A stretch of 64,000 nt of DNA from Pyropia yezoensis (lineage: Eukaryota; Rhodophyta; Bangiophyceae; Bangiales; Bangiaceae), in the NCBI GenBank assembly GCA_009829735.1, contig CM020619.1, positions 29,352,063 to 29,416,062 on the forward strand, written 5' to 3'. The notes beneath the pieces are model-generated. The model searched no databases. It was not told the DNA's origin and saw nothing but the letters and a program-made list of their open reading frames with translations. How positions within the stretch are numbered: the stretch's first letter is position 1; every line of letters starts with the position of its first letter. Positions 41,968-53,679 of this stretch are shown here, one piece after another. The position numbers and the translations under genes were made by a program.

Positions 41968-42134
41968 GCATCGTCTGCTTCATGCCTGGGTAGTGTCAGC
42001 AAGTGCATCGAAGAAGTTCAGTACCAACGCTTGTAAAATATACACACAGTTGCAGGAAGCAATACATCATACATGACATGAATTGCTGCGGCCCCAATTT
42101 CGGCGATCTGCATAAAGACAAGAGTACCACAGCG

Positions 42135-42495
42135 CAGTGGGGCTTAACGGGGGTCCACGCTTTTCTTGCTTTTTCCTTGCAAAGTGGCCTGCACGAAACT
42201 TGCCGCCCCTCTCAGGGCCAAAAAAGGCTTGTTTTTTCTTGCATCTCCTTGTTTGAGCAGAGGTGTACAAAGGACCGTTTGTAGCAGCACACCAGAAGAT
42301 GCGTCGTGAGCTCGGCTCTTCTGTGGTACATGTTGTGCAGAGAGCGGTGGTACTCAACCATGTTCCGAGCATGGATGCGCAAGAAACTCGGCCTTTTTCG
42401 GCCCTGAACATGCCTGTGAGAGGGGCCTCAAGTTTTTGGCAGCCACTTGGCAAAGAAGAAACAAGAAAAGCCTAGACGCTCTTTAAGCCCCACTG
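42135..42495. mobile_element. MITE-like element, 361 bp
   Basis: Both ends are CAGTGGGGCTTAA in inverted orientation, and similarity continues inward for roughly 60 bases (CTTTTCTTG, TTGC, AAGTGGC). There is no coding capacity. GCGCAGTGG occurs in direct orientation at both ends (42132-42140 and 42495-42503), but the ends are themselves palindromic, so the target duplication cannot be assigned. Confidence 0.65.
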
Positions 42496-43163
42496 CGCAG
42501 TGGCTGACCGCTGGCATGACGCAAATCCAGCTGCTTCGACCGATGGGCAGTCTCTTATCGGGGTCTGTTAGTGCGCGAAAGGAGCTGTCGGAGAATTCTA
42601 ACTGTTTTGCCAGCGGATAGAACGGAGAACCGACCGATAGTAGCGGGGGCTTCCCGACTGTTCCGGCCCACGACTCGCCGGACCCCCAATCTATGACACG
42701 CCACGAGGATGTGGCGTGGGTTTGTGGCGCCGCGGTGCCATTGCCACATCCGAAGAGGCCGTCTGTGACATAGAGCGCGATGTGGCACTGGACTTCGCAA
42801 ACTTGACCAACTCAAAATTTCTTGTGGGGGGCTGGCGTGCCCACAGAGAGCGACGACCGCGAACGCGGCCACCGCCGCCATCTACTGCCATGCGCGGACC
42901 CAGACCGGTCTGCGAGCCGCGCTTCTCCACTTGCGACTCCACCATGGCTTCCGCTGGTGACTCGGATGACGAGGTCTTCATGGTTAACGTGCACCTCGCC
43001 GCCGGACATTTCATTACGGGCGGGGCTGGGGCGCGTTGCGAAGACAGCGAGCGCAAGGAGTTTTTTGAGAGCTTTCCGGCCGCGCGCAAGCAATAGGGCA
43101 CCTGTTTCACTCGCGCTATACGCATGTCAGGGCCGTGCTTTTCGCGGTTGGTTGTGAAGATTG
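42496..43163. other. Region left of solo LTR; uncertain open frame
   Basis: A plus frame at 42716-43096 (126 codons) ends MASAGDSDDEVFMVNVHLAAGHFITGG...FESFPAARKQ. It could be the N-terminal part of the Harbinger-like gene beyond the solo LTR, but I see no motif that proves it. Confidence 0.35.
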
Positions 43164-43632
43164 TGTGGCAGTACTGGCCCCATGTATGCGGCAGTGGGCG
43201 CCATACTAGGGGCGGCAGAGAGCTAGACTGACCCGTTTCTCCTCATGCATTTGGGTCCGAATTCCTTAAGTGATGGATAGTTAGTTTAGTAGTAAATCCA
43301 ACTTGGATTTGAATGTTTTCTGCATTTTTATAGTCTTGAATTTTCATATGGCCCGGTGGGCAGGAGCTGGGGTGGGACATTCTGAGTGGCGAGATTCTGA
43401 GGGGACCCGGGGGGGATAAGGGGAGGGACAGCGGGGCTTGGCCTCGCTTCCCCGTCCCGACCAAGGAACTGCTGGCCCACACACCATCATATTGTTTCGC
43501 AGTGGGGGGATTGCCCCACAACAGGGACAGCGTGTGTGCGACTTGCACTTCTTGTGGGTTCCCCGACACGGGAGGCAGCCCTTGTACACCACCCCAACTT
43601 GGGTGCTGTGTGTGCGAGTGGTTTTTGCCACA
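43164..43632 (+). repeat. Solo LTR of family C with target duplication
   Basis: 469 bp, TGTGGCA...TGCCACA, opposite in orientation to the LTR of element C. GATTG flanks it on both sides (43159-43163 and 43633-43637), a perfect 5-bp target duplication. This shows both the LTR boundaries and that a full element was lost by LTR recombination. Confidence 0.95.
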
Positions 43633-43637
43633 GATTG

Positions 43638-44523
43638 GACCCCTGCTTCCTTCTCACTGACTGTCGGCCAGCACACGCATGTGCTTGGCGTTGGGATACT
43701 ACGCGGGAGGGCGACGTATCCGGATGTGGTTGGAAGGTACCTGGTTTCAATAAGCAACATTTTTTAAATCGTTCTGGGGTACGACGGACGCGCTGCTCAA
43801 GGTGCCGGACCTGCAGATGCGGATGCCCCTGTGGGACGCGACGTGGCGGCGGCGAACGGCTGCTGGCTTCCAAGCGCGTGGCGTCAGCCCCACTTTCAAC
43901 ATCATTGGAGCCATGAAGGGTATCACTCTCCGACAGGAGCGACCGTCCCCGACGGAGGTGACGTGCAGCAAGGACAAATGGAGCCGGAAGGGGTTTTTCG
44001 CGTTGAATGTCCAGGCGGTGTGCGAGTCCAACCACGTGTTCATGCGGATGAGCTGTGGCACCCCCAGCTCCACGCACGACTCGACGGCGCTGGCTTTCAG
44101 CGATCTCCGCCGCCTGCTATCCGACCGATGAAGCCCTCCAACGATGATGTTGATTGCCAATGGGTTGTGCGTCGCAGCGGACGAAGGCGTACGCGGACAG
44201 CGGGGTGCTCGCTGTTCTGTGGCCGAGGGGGGGAGGGGGGGGGCATCTGGCGGGACAGGTACAGCTTCCACCAGTCCTCTGCCAGAATCCACATTGAGCA
44301 GGCCTTCGGTCAACTCATGTGGCGATGGGGCACTTTGTGGCGACGGCTTCGTATGCCTTTTGCGAAGCGGCCGCTCGTTATCAAGGCGGCTTTATTGTTG
44401 CACAGCGTTTGCCCCGAGAATGATGCTGCGCCGCTGGCAGCTCCTGGGGATGCGGCCGACGAGCGCGCACGGATGTACCTGAACGACAGCGGCGGACCCG
44501 ATGCCCCAGAGACCCGGGCCTGA
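43638..44523 (+). pseudogene. PIF/Harbinger transposase remnant (DDE_Tnp_4)
   Basis: Pieces in three plus frames keep family order. First LGVGILRGRATYPDV (helix-turn-helix region). Then NIIGAMKGITL, KGFFALNVQAVCESNHVF and GTPSSTHDSTAL (first and second catalytic segments). Then SARIHIEQAFGQLMWRWGTLWRRL and VIKAALLLHSVC (third segment). The second Asp and the Glu are present, but the first Asp, normally in GAIDG, is Lys. Frameshifts separate the pieces. The solo LTR lies just upstream and may have split the gene. Confidence 0.75.
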
Positions 44524-46385
44524 CAGCCGGGGTCGCGCCTGCGACGCCGCATGACAGCTGCCGTTCAGAGCGCAGGACGAGTAGGTCCGCCAGTGCGCCG
44601 GGCGTGAGAGAGTGCATGTGGCAGGTCAATGAACGCCGGCAGTGTACTACGGTACGCGACGTCCGATTGTGGGTATGTAGCGGCGGGGGAGGTCGAGGGC
44701 AGAGGAGTCATGTTAGCCGACCGGTGGAACGGTTGGGGACGAGTGGCTCAGCTGCAAGAGGCAGCAACAATGAAGCACAAGCAATTGGTTCATTCTTCTC
44801 CTCGTGCCCTGCCCTCACGTCCTCACCATTATGAGTACAAAATACATACCCCTGCTCAAGGGCGTCACTGTCACTCCCACGCTCACTCTCGGCCCCGCCA
44901 CCCTCAGCGCTGTAGGGGTTGTCAGACCCCTATGCTCGGAGCTCCAGACGTGGGGTGTCATAATGATTAGGATTGAACCCCGTCATCTGGCCTTCGATGT
45001 CAAGATTCAACCTGTAGCATAGTGGTCTATAGCACCTGTGTAAGGATTTGCCCCTTAAATCGCCACCCGGAACCCAGGGGATATGGACTGGGACCTCTCC
45101 TTACATGTCCGGCCCCGATAACTCCCCCCAAGACACATCAATTCCCCACTACCCTGGGCGACACCACGCTGTATCCGTGACATTTTGCGGACGTCGGCCG
45201 ACCGCACGAAAGCCGCCGGCAACGCACTGTCGGAACCCTGTCATGGACGTCGAAACTCGACAACGAGGAGCGAGTGACATCGTCGACCAACCACGGGCGG
45301 ACATCTCCGTCTGTGCTGCCTGAATTTTATTCTCTGCGCTGCTTGAAAGCTGGCATCAAGGACCAGTCACAAGATTCACCGACACTGAGGACACCGCACA
45401 TCCTCGCTGGCGGCTAAGTGCGATATGACTGGCTCGCCGGCTTTTGGATTGATTGAATTCGGCCAGCTGGTTGGTGACTGGCTGGCCGGTCAAGGGATTG
45501 ATTGAATTTGGCCTTGCTGGCCCTTACAGCCAGTCGGACCTTCTGGCCGACCGGCGTGTGGAGCCGGCTGGTGGGGCGCGCTGGGCGCCATCCACGGGAC
45601 CCCCTTCGTTTCGGGCAAACTGGGGCTGCACTCCTTTAGTGCGCACGCCCGCCCATGCTGTGTTCTGAGAGACATGCTTTGTTTTTGGACCGCCCTGTGC
45701 CTACCGGCGGTGCGATGGGGAAACGCATGCTTTGGGGCACCTCGGGTGCCCCGACGCGAGTATATAGTGCGTGGGTGTCGGCGCCACCGGGGGAGACGAG
45801 AGGGGTAACCACAGACACAGACCAAAGACACTGTTTACCTTTTGTACCCTCGATCCCCACCGACGTCGCGTCCATCTTCTTCCCCAGACCCACCCCCGTC
45901 GAGACCACCGTCCTCTTCCCCGTGCCCCGCCGCCCCATTGGCTCGCAGGGCCCGCTGACACCCCCACGAGTACGTTGAGGGCTCCCCGGTTTTAGGTGGG
46001 TCCTCACAACCTGGCTCACACACGAGTGTCAAAGCGCAGGTTCGAATCGGGATCCGACATTCACATTTTCCGATTGCGGTTCGGTCTAGAACCACAAACG
46101 CGGTTGCGCCAAACATTATGTCGGTCGAGCGACCGAGCGGGCCGAATGGCCGATCGCTACGAACATGGCAAACAATACGAAAGATCCCTCCCAAGCAAGG
46201 ACAGCTAAACAATACGGAACCGGTCGCGCCTCGATGGGTCGCCATGTTGGCGCGGGCGGGCTCGATTGAGCCGTGTGGGTGTCATCACCCACGTGACGAG
46301 TGAAGCGCTACTGGGGTCGATCTGGCCAGTGGTTGGCAGCTCGTCAGCGTCGTTGGGGGAGGGCCGCGCGGTCCAAAGGTGTTCC
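44524..46385. other. Repeat-derived intergenic DNA, no gene
   Basis: No frame looks like protein. A tRNA-type B-box GGTTCGAATCG is present at 46029-46039 without a tRNA fold. A short tandem duplication is listed separately. Confidence 0.45.
45428..45520. repeat. Imperfect tandem duplication, unit about 49 bp
   Basis: Two adjacent copies share ACTGGCT, GCCGG, GGATTGATTGAATT and GGCC...GCTGG. Confidence 0.75.
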
Positions 46386-46853
46386 TGTGGCAGAACTGGC
46401 CCCACGCGGGGGCCGGGCGCGCCACAAGAGGGGCAGGAGACATCTGGTCTAGCCCGTTTCTCCCTTTGCATTTGGTCTCGGATTTCCCTACGTCAGGGAT
46501 ACTTTGCTTGATAGTAAATCCAACATGGATTTTAAACTTTTCTCATTTTCATCGTCTTGACTTTTCGTGTGGCCCGGTGGGCTGGTGGTGGGGTGGGAGA
46601 TTCTGAGTGGCAAGAATCTGAGAGGACCCTGGCGGTAAGAGGGGAGGGACAGCGGAGCTTGGCCTCGCTTCCCCGTCCCGACCAAGGAACTGTTGGCCCA
46701 CACACCATCTTCTTGTTTCGCAGTGGGGGGATTGCCCCACAACAGGGATAGCGTGTGTGCGACTTGCACTTCTTGTGCTTTCCCCGACACGGGAGGCAGC
46801 CCTTGTGCACCGCCCCAACTTGGGTGCTGTGTGTAGGAGAGGTTTTTGCGACA
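46386..46853 (+). repeat. Second solo LTR of family C, older
   Basis: 468 bp, TGTGGCA...TGCGACA, with one end base changed. Flanks GTTCC and TGTAA do not match, so no target duplication survives. It is more diverged than the solo LTR at 43164. Confidence 0.85.
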
Positions 46854-47690
46854 TGTAAGACAGGCGACCCTCTCTCGACCTCTTCTGGGGCAGGGCTACC
46901 CCGGACGCTCCACAAGGAAGGCACCTTTTGAGCCTGCCGCCCCAGCCACGACCACGCCACTCGTAGGTCGGCCTTGTTTCGGCCGCTGCTCTGCTTCCCC
47001 CGGACGACCTCCAGCACCTTGCTGGAGATGCACGCCGTCTTGGCGAGGGAGCTTAAAAATCTGGAGCACTCGCTGAAGCTTGACACGTTCGTGGCCTCGG
47101 TATGAACCTCGGCGCTTGAAGTCAGGCACGGGTCCCGCTCTTTGCCCTTTCCACCTCCACGGTGTGCAGGGGTCAGCTCCAGAGAAGAAGGGGAGACAGG
47201 TGCCTGCGGGGGAGTTGGGGGTCAGGGGAGGGTGTGAGCAGGCGGTTCGTCGTGGGAAGGCGTGCGAGAGGGTGGGGCAGGGGCGGGTGACGGCGTAGTG
47301 AGCGGCGAGGGGGTTCATGAAGACATGGCGACCGATGGTGCCCCCACACCGCCGCGGACTATCGAGGTGGGTATCGAAGAAGGCGAAACTAAGGTAAAGG
47401 ACTGCAGGCGGCAAAAATGAGGTACTGGGGCACGTTCTACCCGCCTCCCGGTGTGCCGCGATGGCTGGACGCTGTAAAAAAAAATGGCGCCATTCGTCCT
47501 GTTGTCCTCACAATGGGACGCACGAAAGCTCCCACAGGGGTGAACAATATGCGCTGCGTGCTTTTCTGAAGCCAAAATGACCGACAGGCGACGGCAAGTG
47601 AGGGAAAAGAGGCGTCGAAAGACCGGATTAATGACTGCGAAAAGGATTATAAAAACATATTCTTCGTCAATAGAATAGACACTAGCTAGG
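46854..47690. other. Intergenic, no gene seen
   Basis: Mixed composition; open frames are short and different in each strand. Coding fragments near 46900-47100 cannot be assigned. Confidence 0.4.
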
Positions 47691-48068
47691 TACGACCTTT
47701 GCTGCCGCTCCCGCCGCGGCTCGCGCGCCCACCCCCCCCCCCCCCGGCCTTCCCACTGCGTCACTCCTCTCTGCGCCTCCTCGCCGGCTGTTGAGACTCA
47801 TTGGCTTGCAGGGGCGGCCGTCCGCGGCAGTCGAGGCCACAGGATGGCCTCACCAGACCGAACGGCGCGAGGCCCACAGGCGCCAAGACGGGCTGCGTGG
47901 GCGCCCGTCGTTTGTGCTCCCCACTCCACATCCGGTGGCCGGCTTGATCCGCCCGTTGATTTCTGCGGGTGTGTCGTCCGGCATCCTGGAACGTCAAAGC
48001 GGCACGAAGCGACAGTCGTGCGGGGATTGGGGCACGGCGCGCTGGTTGGACACGGGGCACGCATCCCT
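47691..48068. repeat. Dispersed repeat R1, copy 2
   Basis: Same orientation as copy 1 at 37369-37745, at roughly 80% identity by eye, with a longer C run. Confidence 0.8.
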
Positions 48069-49383
48069 TGCCACGGCGTGGCTAGAGATGTCTTCCTTGC
48101 CTCGGAAAGATTGAGTTGCAATGAAATTCTGTGAACGCCGTTCAGCCCTTTCACTGTCAGCAGCCATCTGCCCGAGATCCGGTCCGACTGTCAGACACTC
48201 GGGGACAACATGGCGACTTGAGCATGGACGATTCCGGCGGGACCGCCCGGATGGTGACGGGCGCCGTCACCACCCGAATGACCGGGTGGAACTGTGGCGT
48301 TATGAGCCCTTGGGACCGCTAGAACCCGGGAGACTGACTTGGGACCCGGCTGGTAGCGTTAGGTAGAACCACGCGCTGGCCGAGGATCCCTACATCGGTG
48401 GCCCGGGGCAGTGGCGACACGCCCGGTGCCCTGATTGGTCACCAGTAGCGGTGGACTTGCCCGGTTGGGGGGCATACTGACCTTCGGGTTGATTTTTTTG
48501 ATTTTTCGCTTTTGTTTTCCTTGCTTGATTCGTGTCTTTCCCATTTTTCCCACTGGGTTTTTTTTGGGATTGACATCTGAGTGTGGGGGGATTTCGCTTG
48601 CTTTTTGTGTGTTGGCCCGGTGAGCGGCCGGTGCCTTGCTGGCACTTGGCCCGCTGGGGGCGCCCTCTGGGGGCCTCGCTCAGGGCCCCCGGCGGGGCAA
48701 GGGGGGGAGGCTCTTGAGGGGTGCCCCGGGGTTCTCCCCGGGGCCATCTTGCAAAATCAACAGTACTTTGGGTTCCTTCTGCTTCGGGCTTTTGTCCTGT
48801 TTACCTTTGCCTCGTACCGTGGCGGGCGAGTGGACCAGCATGGGCTCTTACCTGTTCCTTCCTGGACTCCGGACTGTGGTCTCGGTGTGCGTGGTTGTGG
48901 TTTCTGGTTACGGGAATTTGGGTCCCATTACGCTACAGGAAGGCGGTACAGTGCGGGAATGGTGATGCGCATCCGCCACAGGGCCCGATGACGAGGCGGG
49001 TCGCACTCGAGGGAGGCACCCGCCCCCACGGCCGTGGCCGCAGGGCCACACGAGCCTTACCATGGTGGGGGGGGGCTAGTCAGCCGAACATGAGACTGGC
49101 CGCCCCCCACCTGACCGGGCGTCCACCCCCTCACCCCGCATCCGTGGCGGGTCCCCTAGTCACCTCCGAGCGAGACCACCCCGCCCCCCCCCCCCAAGCG
49201 CCCTCCCCCCCGTGGAGGTGAGGGGGGGGTGCCTAATCGAGGCACCCGAGCGTGTGACGCATTCCCTCCCCACGCGGCGGGGAAGCTGCCCCGGGAATGG
49301 ACCGATGCCGCACGGCTAGGACGGCACAAGAGCTCCGAGTTTACTACATTTGCTCATATACCAGGGGTACTCCCGCTGGGTTA
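48069..49383. other. Intergenic, no gene seen
   Basis: It includes T-rich stretches at 48487-48560, GC-rich hairpin-prone sequence at 48620-48760 and G/C runs at 49060-49230. No protein or RNA gene is recognised. Confidence 0.4.
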
Positions 49384-50816
49384 CTATAGTAACAGTTGAG
49401 AAACCCTGGCATCCACGTCCGCTGGGTCTACGTCGGAAAGAGCCTCCTCTTGATCCTCCCAGCCATCCAGCCCCCGGCCATCGGCAGCTGCAGCGTAAGC
49501 ATTGATGTCAGGAGCGACTACGCCAGCGGCATCCTCTCCCCCGAGAGCACCCCCCCCTGCCGCACCCACTCCCTCCTCCCCCCCTCCCAACTCGCCGCGG
49601 TCATCTGCAAGCAAAGAGAAACGGCCCATCATGGCCCCCATCGACGACCGCGCAAAATTTGTCTCGGGGTCTGGCCAACGCAACTGCGTCTTAAGCACAA
49701 TGTGGGTTAGCTGGTTAACTAAGACGGGGGAAAGGCGGTTGCACCGCGCCGTGTGCACTTGGTGCAAACGCTTGAACGCACACTCACCCCCAGCTTCCGA
49801 CTCTGGATAGGAGAATCAGCGAAGGCTGATGGGGTGCCACAGCTCCAAAAGCTCACCGTAGAGACGCCACCACGCCCGCGGATGCAAGCACCGCCAGCTC
49901 TCCTGACGAGATGGCTGGGCAGCAAAGGCCAGGAACTCACTGAGCTCGGCCTGTAGTCGAGCAGCCACTGCGGCATCGCCATCCACAAGAGACTTGATGG
50001 CCGCATCACGGAGCTCGGGTAGCGTCTGCCGACCCTGCCCCTCGCGTACGGCCCAGACCAGGCCAGCTACACGCCCTCGGGCGGCGCCCCAAAATCCGTC
50101 CAGATAAAACGCAAGGGCCACATGCGGGTCAGCGAACGCGGCGTATCGAGCCGACAGGTTGCATTGCAGCGCGGCCCGAGTGGCTGGAGAAAACGCAGGA
50201 AAATGAGTGTCCAAAGAAGAACGCAGACATGCAAGAAGCCCAGCATCGGGAGACGGCGACGCTGCGTCCGCCTCCAGAAACGCCTCTACAGCGGCCAACG
50301 TCTTCAGTAATGGGGTACACTGGCCAATGACTGCTCGGCTCGGCGCCTCGAGCGCCTCCGTGACGGTCGATGGGACGTCGAAGGGGTCGTCAGAGAGAGT
50401 GTTCACAAACAGGGTGTGCCTTAGCGCGGGGATGTTGTCCTCGACGGCTGAAGTGATGCTGGCCTCCCCAACCCACCGCGTCCGACTGTAGGCCTGTAAT
50501 ACGCGGACACGTCTCTGCCCCGGCTCTACAAGAATTAAAACGGTGGCCGCGTGCAGAGCGCGTGGGCGACCACAGCGCAAGAAGAAAATGTTCCTCGCCA
50601 GAGAGCTCCTCAACGCGAAGGCAAACGGCTGGACTTCGGGTATGTCTTTGGCCACCATGTTGCCGGCATGAGCTGCGCAGCCGTAGCCAAAATCGAGCGT
50701 GCCGTCTTTGATGCTCTCGCTCTGCAAGCGAACCATGGGGCTCGGCAAATCGGAGACTACCACCGGTGCTCGCTGTTCCAGTAAGCGTCGCCAGCGCGGT
50801 CCAGGTGTGGCCGCCC
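49384..50816 (-). pseudogene. hAT-family transposase, C-terminal half, with internal stop
   Basis: In one minus frame: DFGYGCAAHAGNMVAKDI (the conserved C-x2-H region), RNIFFLRCGRPRALH, SRTRWVGEASITSAVEDN (the TRW block typical of hAT), DPHVALAFYLDGFW, PRAWWRLYGELLELWHP, then a TGA at 49816-49818. The same frame continues with SEAGGECAFKRLHQVHTARCNRLSP-like residues, the C-terminal dimerisation region, to a stop at 49384. A single nonsense change kills it. The N-terminal part is cut off at 50816 by the LTR of element D. Confidence 0.82.
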
Positions 50817-51286
50817 TGTGGCAAAAACCACTTACACACGCGACACCCAAGTTGGGGCGGTGTACAAGGGCTGCCTCCCGTGTCGGAGGGAACCGGAAGA
50901 AGTGCAAATCGCACACACTCTGTCCCTGTTGTGGGGCAAACCCTCCATTGACAAACAAGAAGATGGTGTGTGGTCCAACAGTTTCTTGGTCGGGACGGGG
51001 ACGCAGGGCCAAGCCCCGCTGTCCCTCCCCTTATCCCCCCAGGGTCCCCTCAGAATCTCGCCACTCAGAATCTCCCACCCCAGCACCTGCCCACCGGGCC
51101 ACACGAAAATTCAAGACGATAAATGCAGAAAACCCTCAAATCCAAGTTGGATTTACTACTAAGCTAACTATCCCAAACTTAGGGAATACGGACCCAAATG
51201 CAGGGGGAGGAACGGATCAGGCTAGTGGCCTGCCGCCCCTTGCATGGCACGTGTTGCCCCCCTACCTGGGGGTCAATACTGCCACA
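50817..51286 (-). repeat. 3' LTR of element D (470 bp)
   Basis: TGTGGCA...TGCCACA, highly similar to the LTR of C. Followed directly by the polypurine tract at 51287-51299. Confidence 0.92.
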
Positions 51287-51299
51287 CTCCCCTCTCCTC
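51287..51299 (-). other. Polypurine tract of element D
   Basis: GAGGAGAGGGGAG on the minus strand abuts the LTR, one base different from element C. Confidence 0.85.
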
Positions 51300-51602
51300 A
51301 GTTCCGACCGACCCGGTCGGACCTGTGAGGGGGTGCGTAAACGCACGTCTCGGCGTTGGGGGCGCGACTTGCTGTCCCCCCTCGAGCACGTAACGCGGAT
51401 GTGGAGGCGGTCACGTTGACCGCCCCTCTCCTCAAGCTTGCCCACTCGGCAGCTTGCTCTCTCCGGTTCGCACTTCACCATCACCACCATATCCCCTTCA
51501 CCTTCCCCTGGGCCGCCCCACGCTGGGGAGGCCACCCGTCTACCCACGATCCGAGTCCCCCTCAACTCGAGGCGGGTCTCGTGCCGCTGTAGCCAGGGCG
51601 TC

Positions 51603-51621
51603 TCTCCCCAACTTGGGGAGA
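51603..51621. promoter_or_regulatory. Dyad upstream of the D antisense gene
   Basis: Identical to the 19-base dyad at 4102-4120 and at the same distance from the ATG. Confidence 0.6.
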
Positions 51622-51624
51622 GCC

Positions 51625-53568
51625 ATGGCGACTCCGGGGGTGGAGACGGATTCCCTCGATGAACGTATGGAGGATACCTCCTACGGTGCGGCGCCCGCCG
51701 GAACTTCCGGCGGGGGCTCCGCGGTCACTCCGGGGGATGGGACTCTCGCGTCACCCGGCTTTGGGTTGACGGCGGGATCTCCCCCGGAGGCGGGACACGT
51801 TGTCCCGCGTGAGGCCTGGGGGCGGTGGCTTTACCCCTCTTGGCCTCTGTATGAGGAGGGGTTGACTGTTCTTCGCTGTGGCCGACTTGGCGCAGCGATG
51901 GGACGGGTATGGGACCGCCTACGGGAGAAGTATCCCCGTAGGGTCGGGTTCCCTGCCGGCTTCAGGACGGACCAGTTTGCCTTCCTGGACGATGAGGAGG
52001 TCGACGACGTACAGCGGGCCAAGGCCATGGTGGACCGCGGGGGAACTATCCCGGGTCCCGGCGACTTGCCGACCTTTACTTGGGACGCGGTGGCAACTCG
52101 CCCCCCGTACCTTCACGAGGCCGATCCGCACACTCATCACTTTGATGTGCGGATGGAGAAGGACTTCCGGCGAGGTCCCTACTTGGTGACCTCGGCTCAA
52201 CTTGAGTTTCCTCAGCAGTCTGCTGCCAGTAAGGAGCAGTACTACCCGAAGAAGCCCGAGTGGTGGCCTCAAGTTGAGGTCCCCTACGGGTTCCCGGCGT
52301 TGCTGCCACGGTTGCTCGACCACTTCGGCTCCGTCATGTTGACGGCTAGCCCGGATCATCTGGTGTGGGCCATGTTGGCCACCCAGTGGCTCCTCGAGGT
52401 CATGTCGACCTGGGTGTCCTGTGTCCAGCGGCGGGGGATGCTTTGGCATCTTCCCCTCCGGCTTATCCAAGGTTTGGAACAGCTCACCCCTCAGCTAGTT
52501 GCTGAGGGGTGCTCATCAGGACAACTCACTCTACTTGAGGAGATGCTCCGCCTCCACAAGTTTATCGAGTGGGAGAGCATTGAGCACAAGTTGCGCCGCC
52601 CCACTCGTGGGCCCAAGGACGATGGCGCACTTCGCCAGTTCGTATGGGTCGCTCGTGAACTTCACGACGGCCGTGTGGTACTACGAGAGGGGTTGGGCAT
52701 CGGGGACTACCCGTATGCCCCAGGGGTGGATCGCCACACTGCGCCACCCCCGGAAAAGGCCATAGTGATGGCCGTGCCTTCGCATGAGGACCACATGACT
52801 CAGCCCACTGCGGGGGCCCCGAGTAGGGGTCGCACTTGCACCCGGGCACCGCCGCCTCGGCGTGCCCCTCCACTTCCTCCTGTCCCCTACCAGCCGCACG
52901 GGGACATCCCGATCAGCGTGGCCGTTGAGTCGTCCACCCCGGTGTCCCCCAACTTGGGGGCCAGCCTCCTGACGGTATACCCCAAGTTGGTGTTATCGCC
53001 CACGCCTCTAACCTCAGAGATGATGATCACCACGTTGGTGCGCACCATTTCCTGGTTGGCCGCGTCGACCGCAACCCTTCAAACTTCCGAGACTCCTCAA
53101 CTTGAGGAGCGCGTTCGTACTGCAGTGGCGACCGCGAGTTGCGAGTCGGTCGCGGAGTTTTTGACGGCCGAGTTGGCTCGCATTGGGGCTATTATGCCCC
53201 AGCCAGCCCCACTTGGGCGTGGCAAACGTCGTGCGAGCCGGGCATACTCGCCTCCTCGCCGTCGTCGCCGACGCTCGCGGCGCTCTCCCTCCGTGTCGGA
53301 AGACGAGTTGTCTTACTCCGTCTCGGAGTCCTCGACTCCGTCAGAGTCGGAGTCGGTCCGGCGTCTACGTCGCCAACTTGCGCGCAAGACTAAGCAGAAG
53401 AGCAGCCGCGGTCGTCGCCACTTGCGCGACCGTGAGGGGCGCGACGGTTCCGACTTGGAGCCGCCGGCCCCGCCGACTGGTGGGGAGCGTTATCGCCGTG
53501 GGCCTCGCCGCTCGCCTCCACGTGAGGGCGAGGGCCGTGGGGTGGGAGAGTCTAGCATGCATGCCTAG
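51625..53568 (+). CDS. Antisense accessory protein of element D (unknown family)
   Basis: 647 codons, the same length as the C copy with no indel between them, and an identical GCCATGG start context. Many amino-acid replacements are conservative (E/D, S/T, V/I, K/R), and the YYPK...VEVPYGF and WLLEVMSTWVSC core is unchanged. The Arg/Ser-rich tail is retained. It ends 111 bases from the convergent pol stop. As in C the frame is fully open even though pol of this element has a nonsense codon. It is on the strand opposite to gag-pol and close to the 3' LTR, so a separate antisense promoter in or near that LTR is implied; I cannot point to a TATA or initiator. Confidence 0.8.
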   Translation: MATPGVETDSLDERMEDTSYGAAPAGTSGGGSAVTPGDGTLASPGFGLTAGSPPEAGHVVPREAWGRWLYPSWPLYEEGLTVLRCGRLGAAMGRVWDRLREKYPRRVGFPAGFRTDQFAFLDDEEVDDVQRAKAMVDRGGTIPGPGDLPTFTWDAVATRPPYLHEADPHTHHFDVRMEKDFRRGPYLVTSAQLEFPQQSAASKEQYYPKKPEWWPQVEVPYGFPALLPRLLDHFGSVMLTASPDHLVWAMLATQWLLEVMSTWVSCVQRRGMLWHLPLRLIQGLEQLTPQLVAEGCSSGQLTLLEEMLRLHKFIEWESIEHKLRRPTRGPKDDGALRQFVWVARELHDGRVVLREGLGIGDYPYAPGVDRHTAPPPEKAIVMAVPSHEDHMTQPTAGAPSRGRTCTRAPPPRRAPPLPPVPYQPHGDIPISVAVESSTPVSPNLGASLLTVYPKLVLSPTPLTSEMMITTLVRTISWLAASTATLQTSETPQLEERVRTAVATASCESVAEFLTAELARIGAIMPQPAPLGRGKRRASRAYSPPRRRRRRSRRSPSVSEDELSYSVSESSTPSESESVRRLRRQLARKTKQKSSRGRRHLRDREGRDGSDLEPPAPPTGGERYRRGPRRSPPREGEGRGVGESSMHA

Positions 53569-53679
53569 TTGGCAGCTGCCTGTGTTGTGAGAGTGTGAGG
53601 GTTAGGGCTGTAGTTAAAAGCCACTCTGCGTACCACTTCGACTTGAAGCACTCTCTTGGCACTGTTAATCGGCCTTCCC

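Noticed and set aside
45010..45100. tRNA or SINE head suggested by TAGCATAGTGG
   Set aside because: A-box-like but no B-box at proper distance and no cloverleaf.
46020..46060. tRNA gene suggested by GGTTCGAATCG
   Set aside because: No T-stem complement, no acceptor or D arm; a B-box-like word only.
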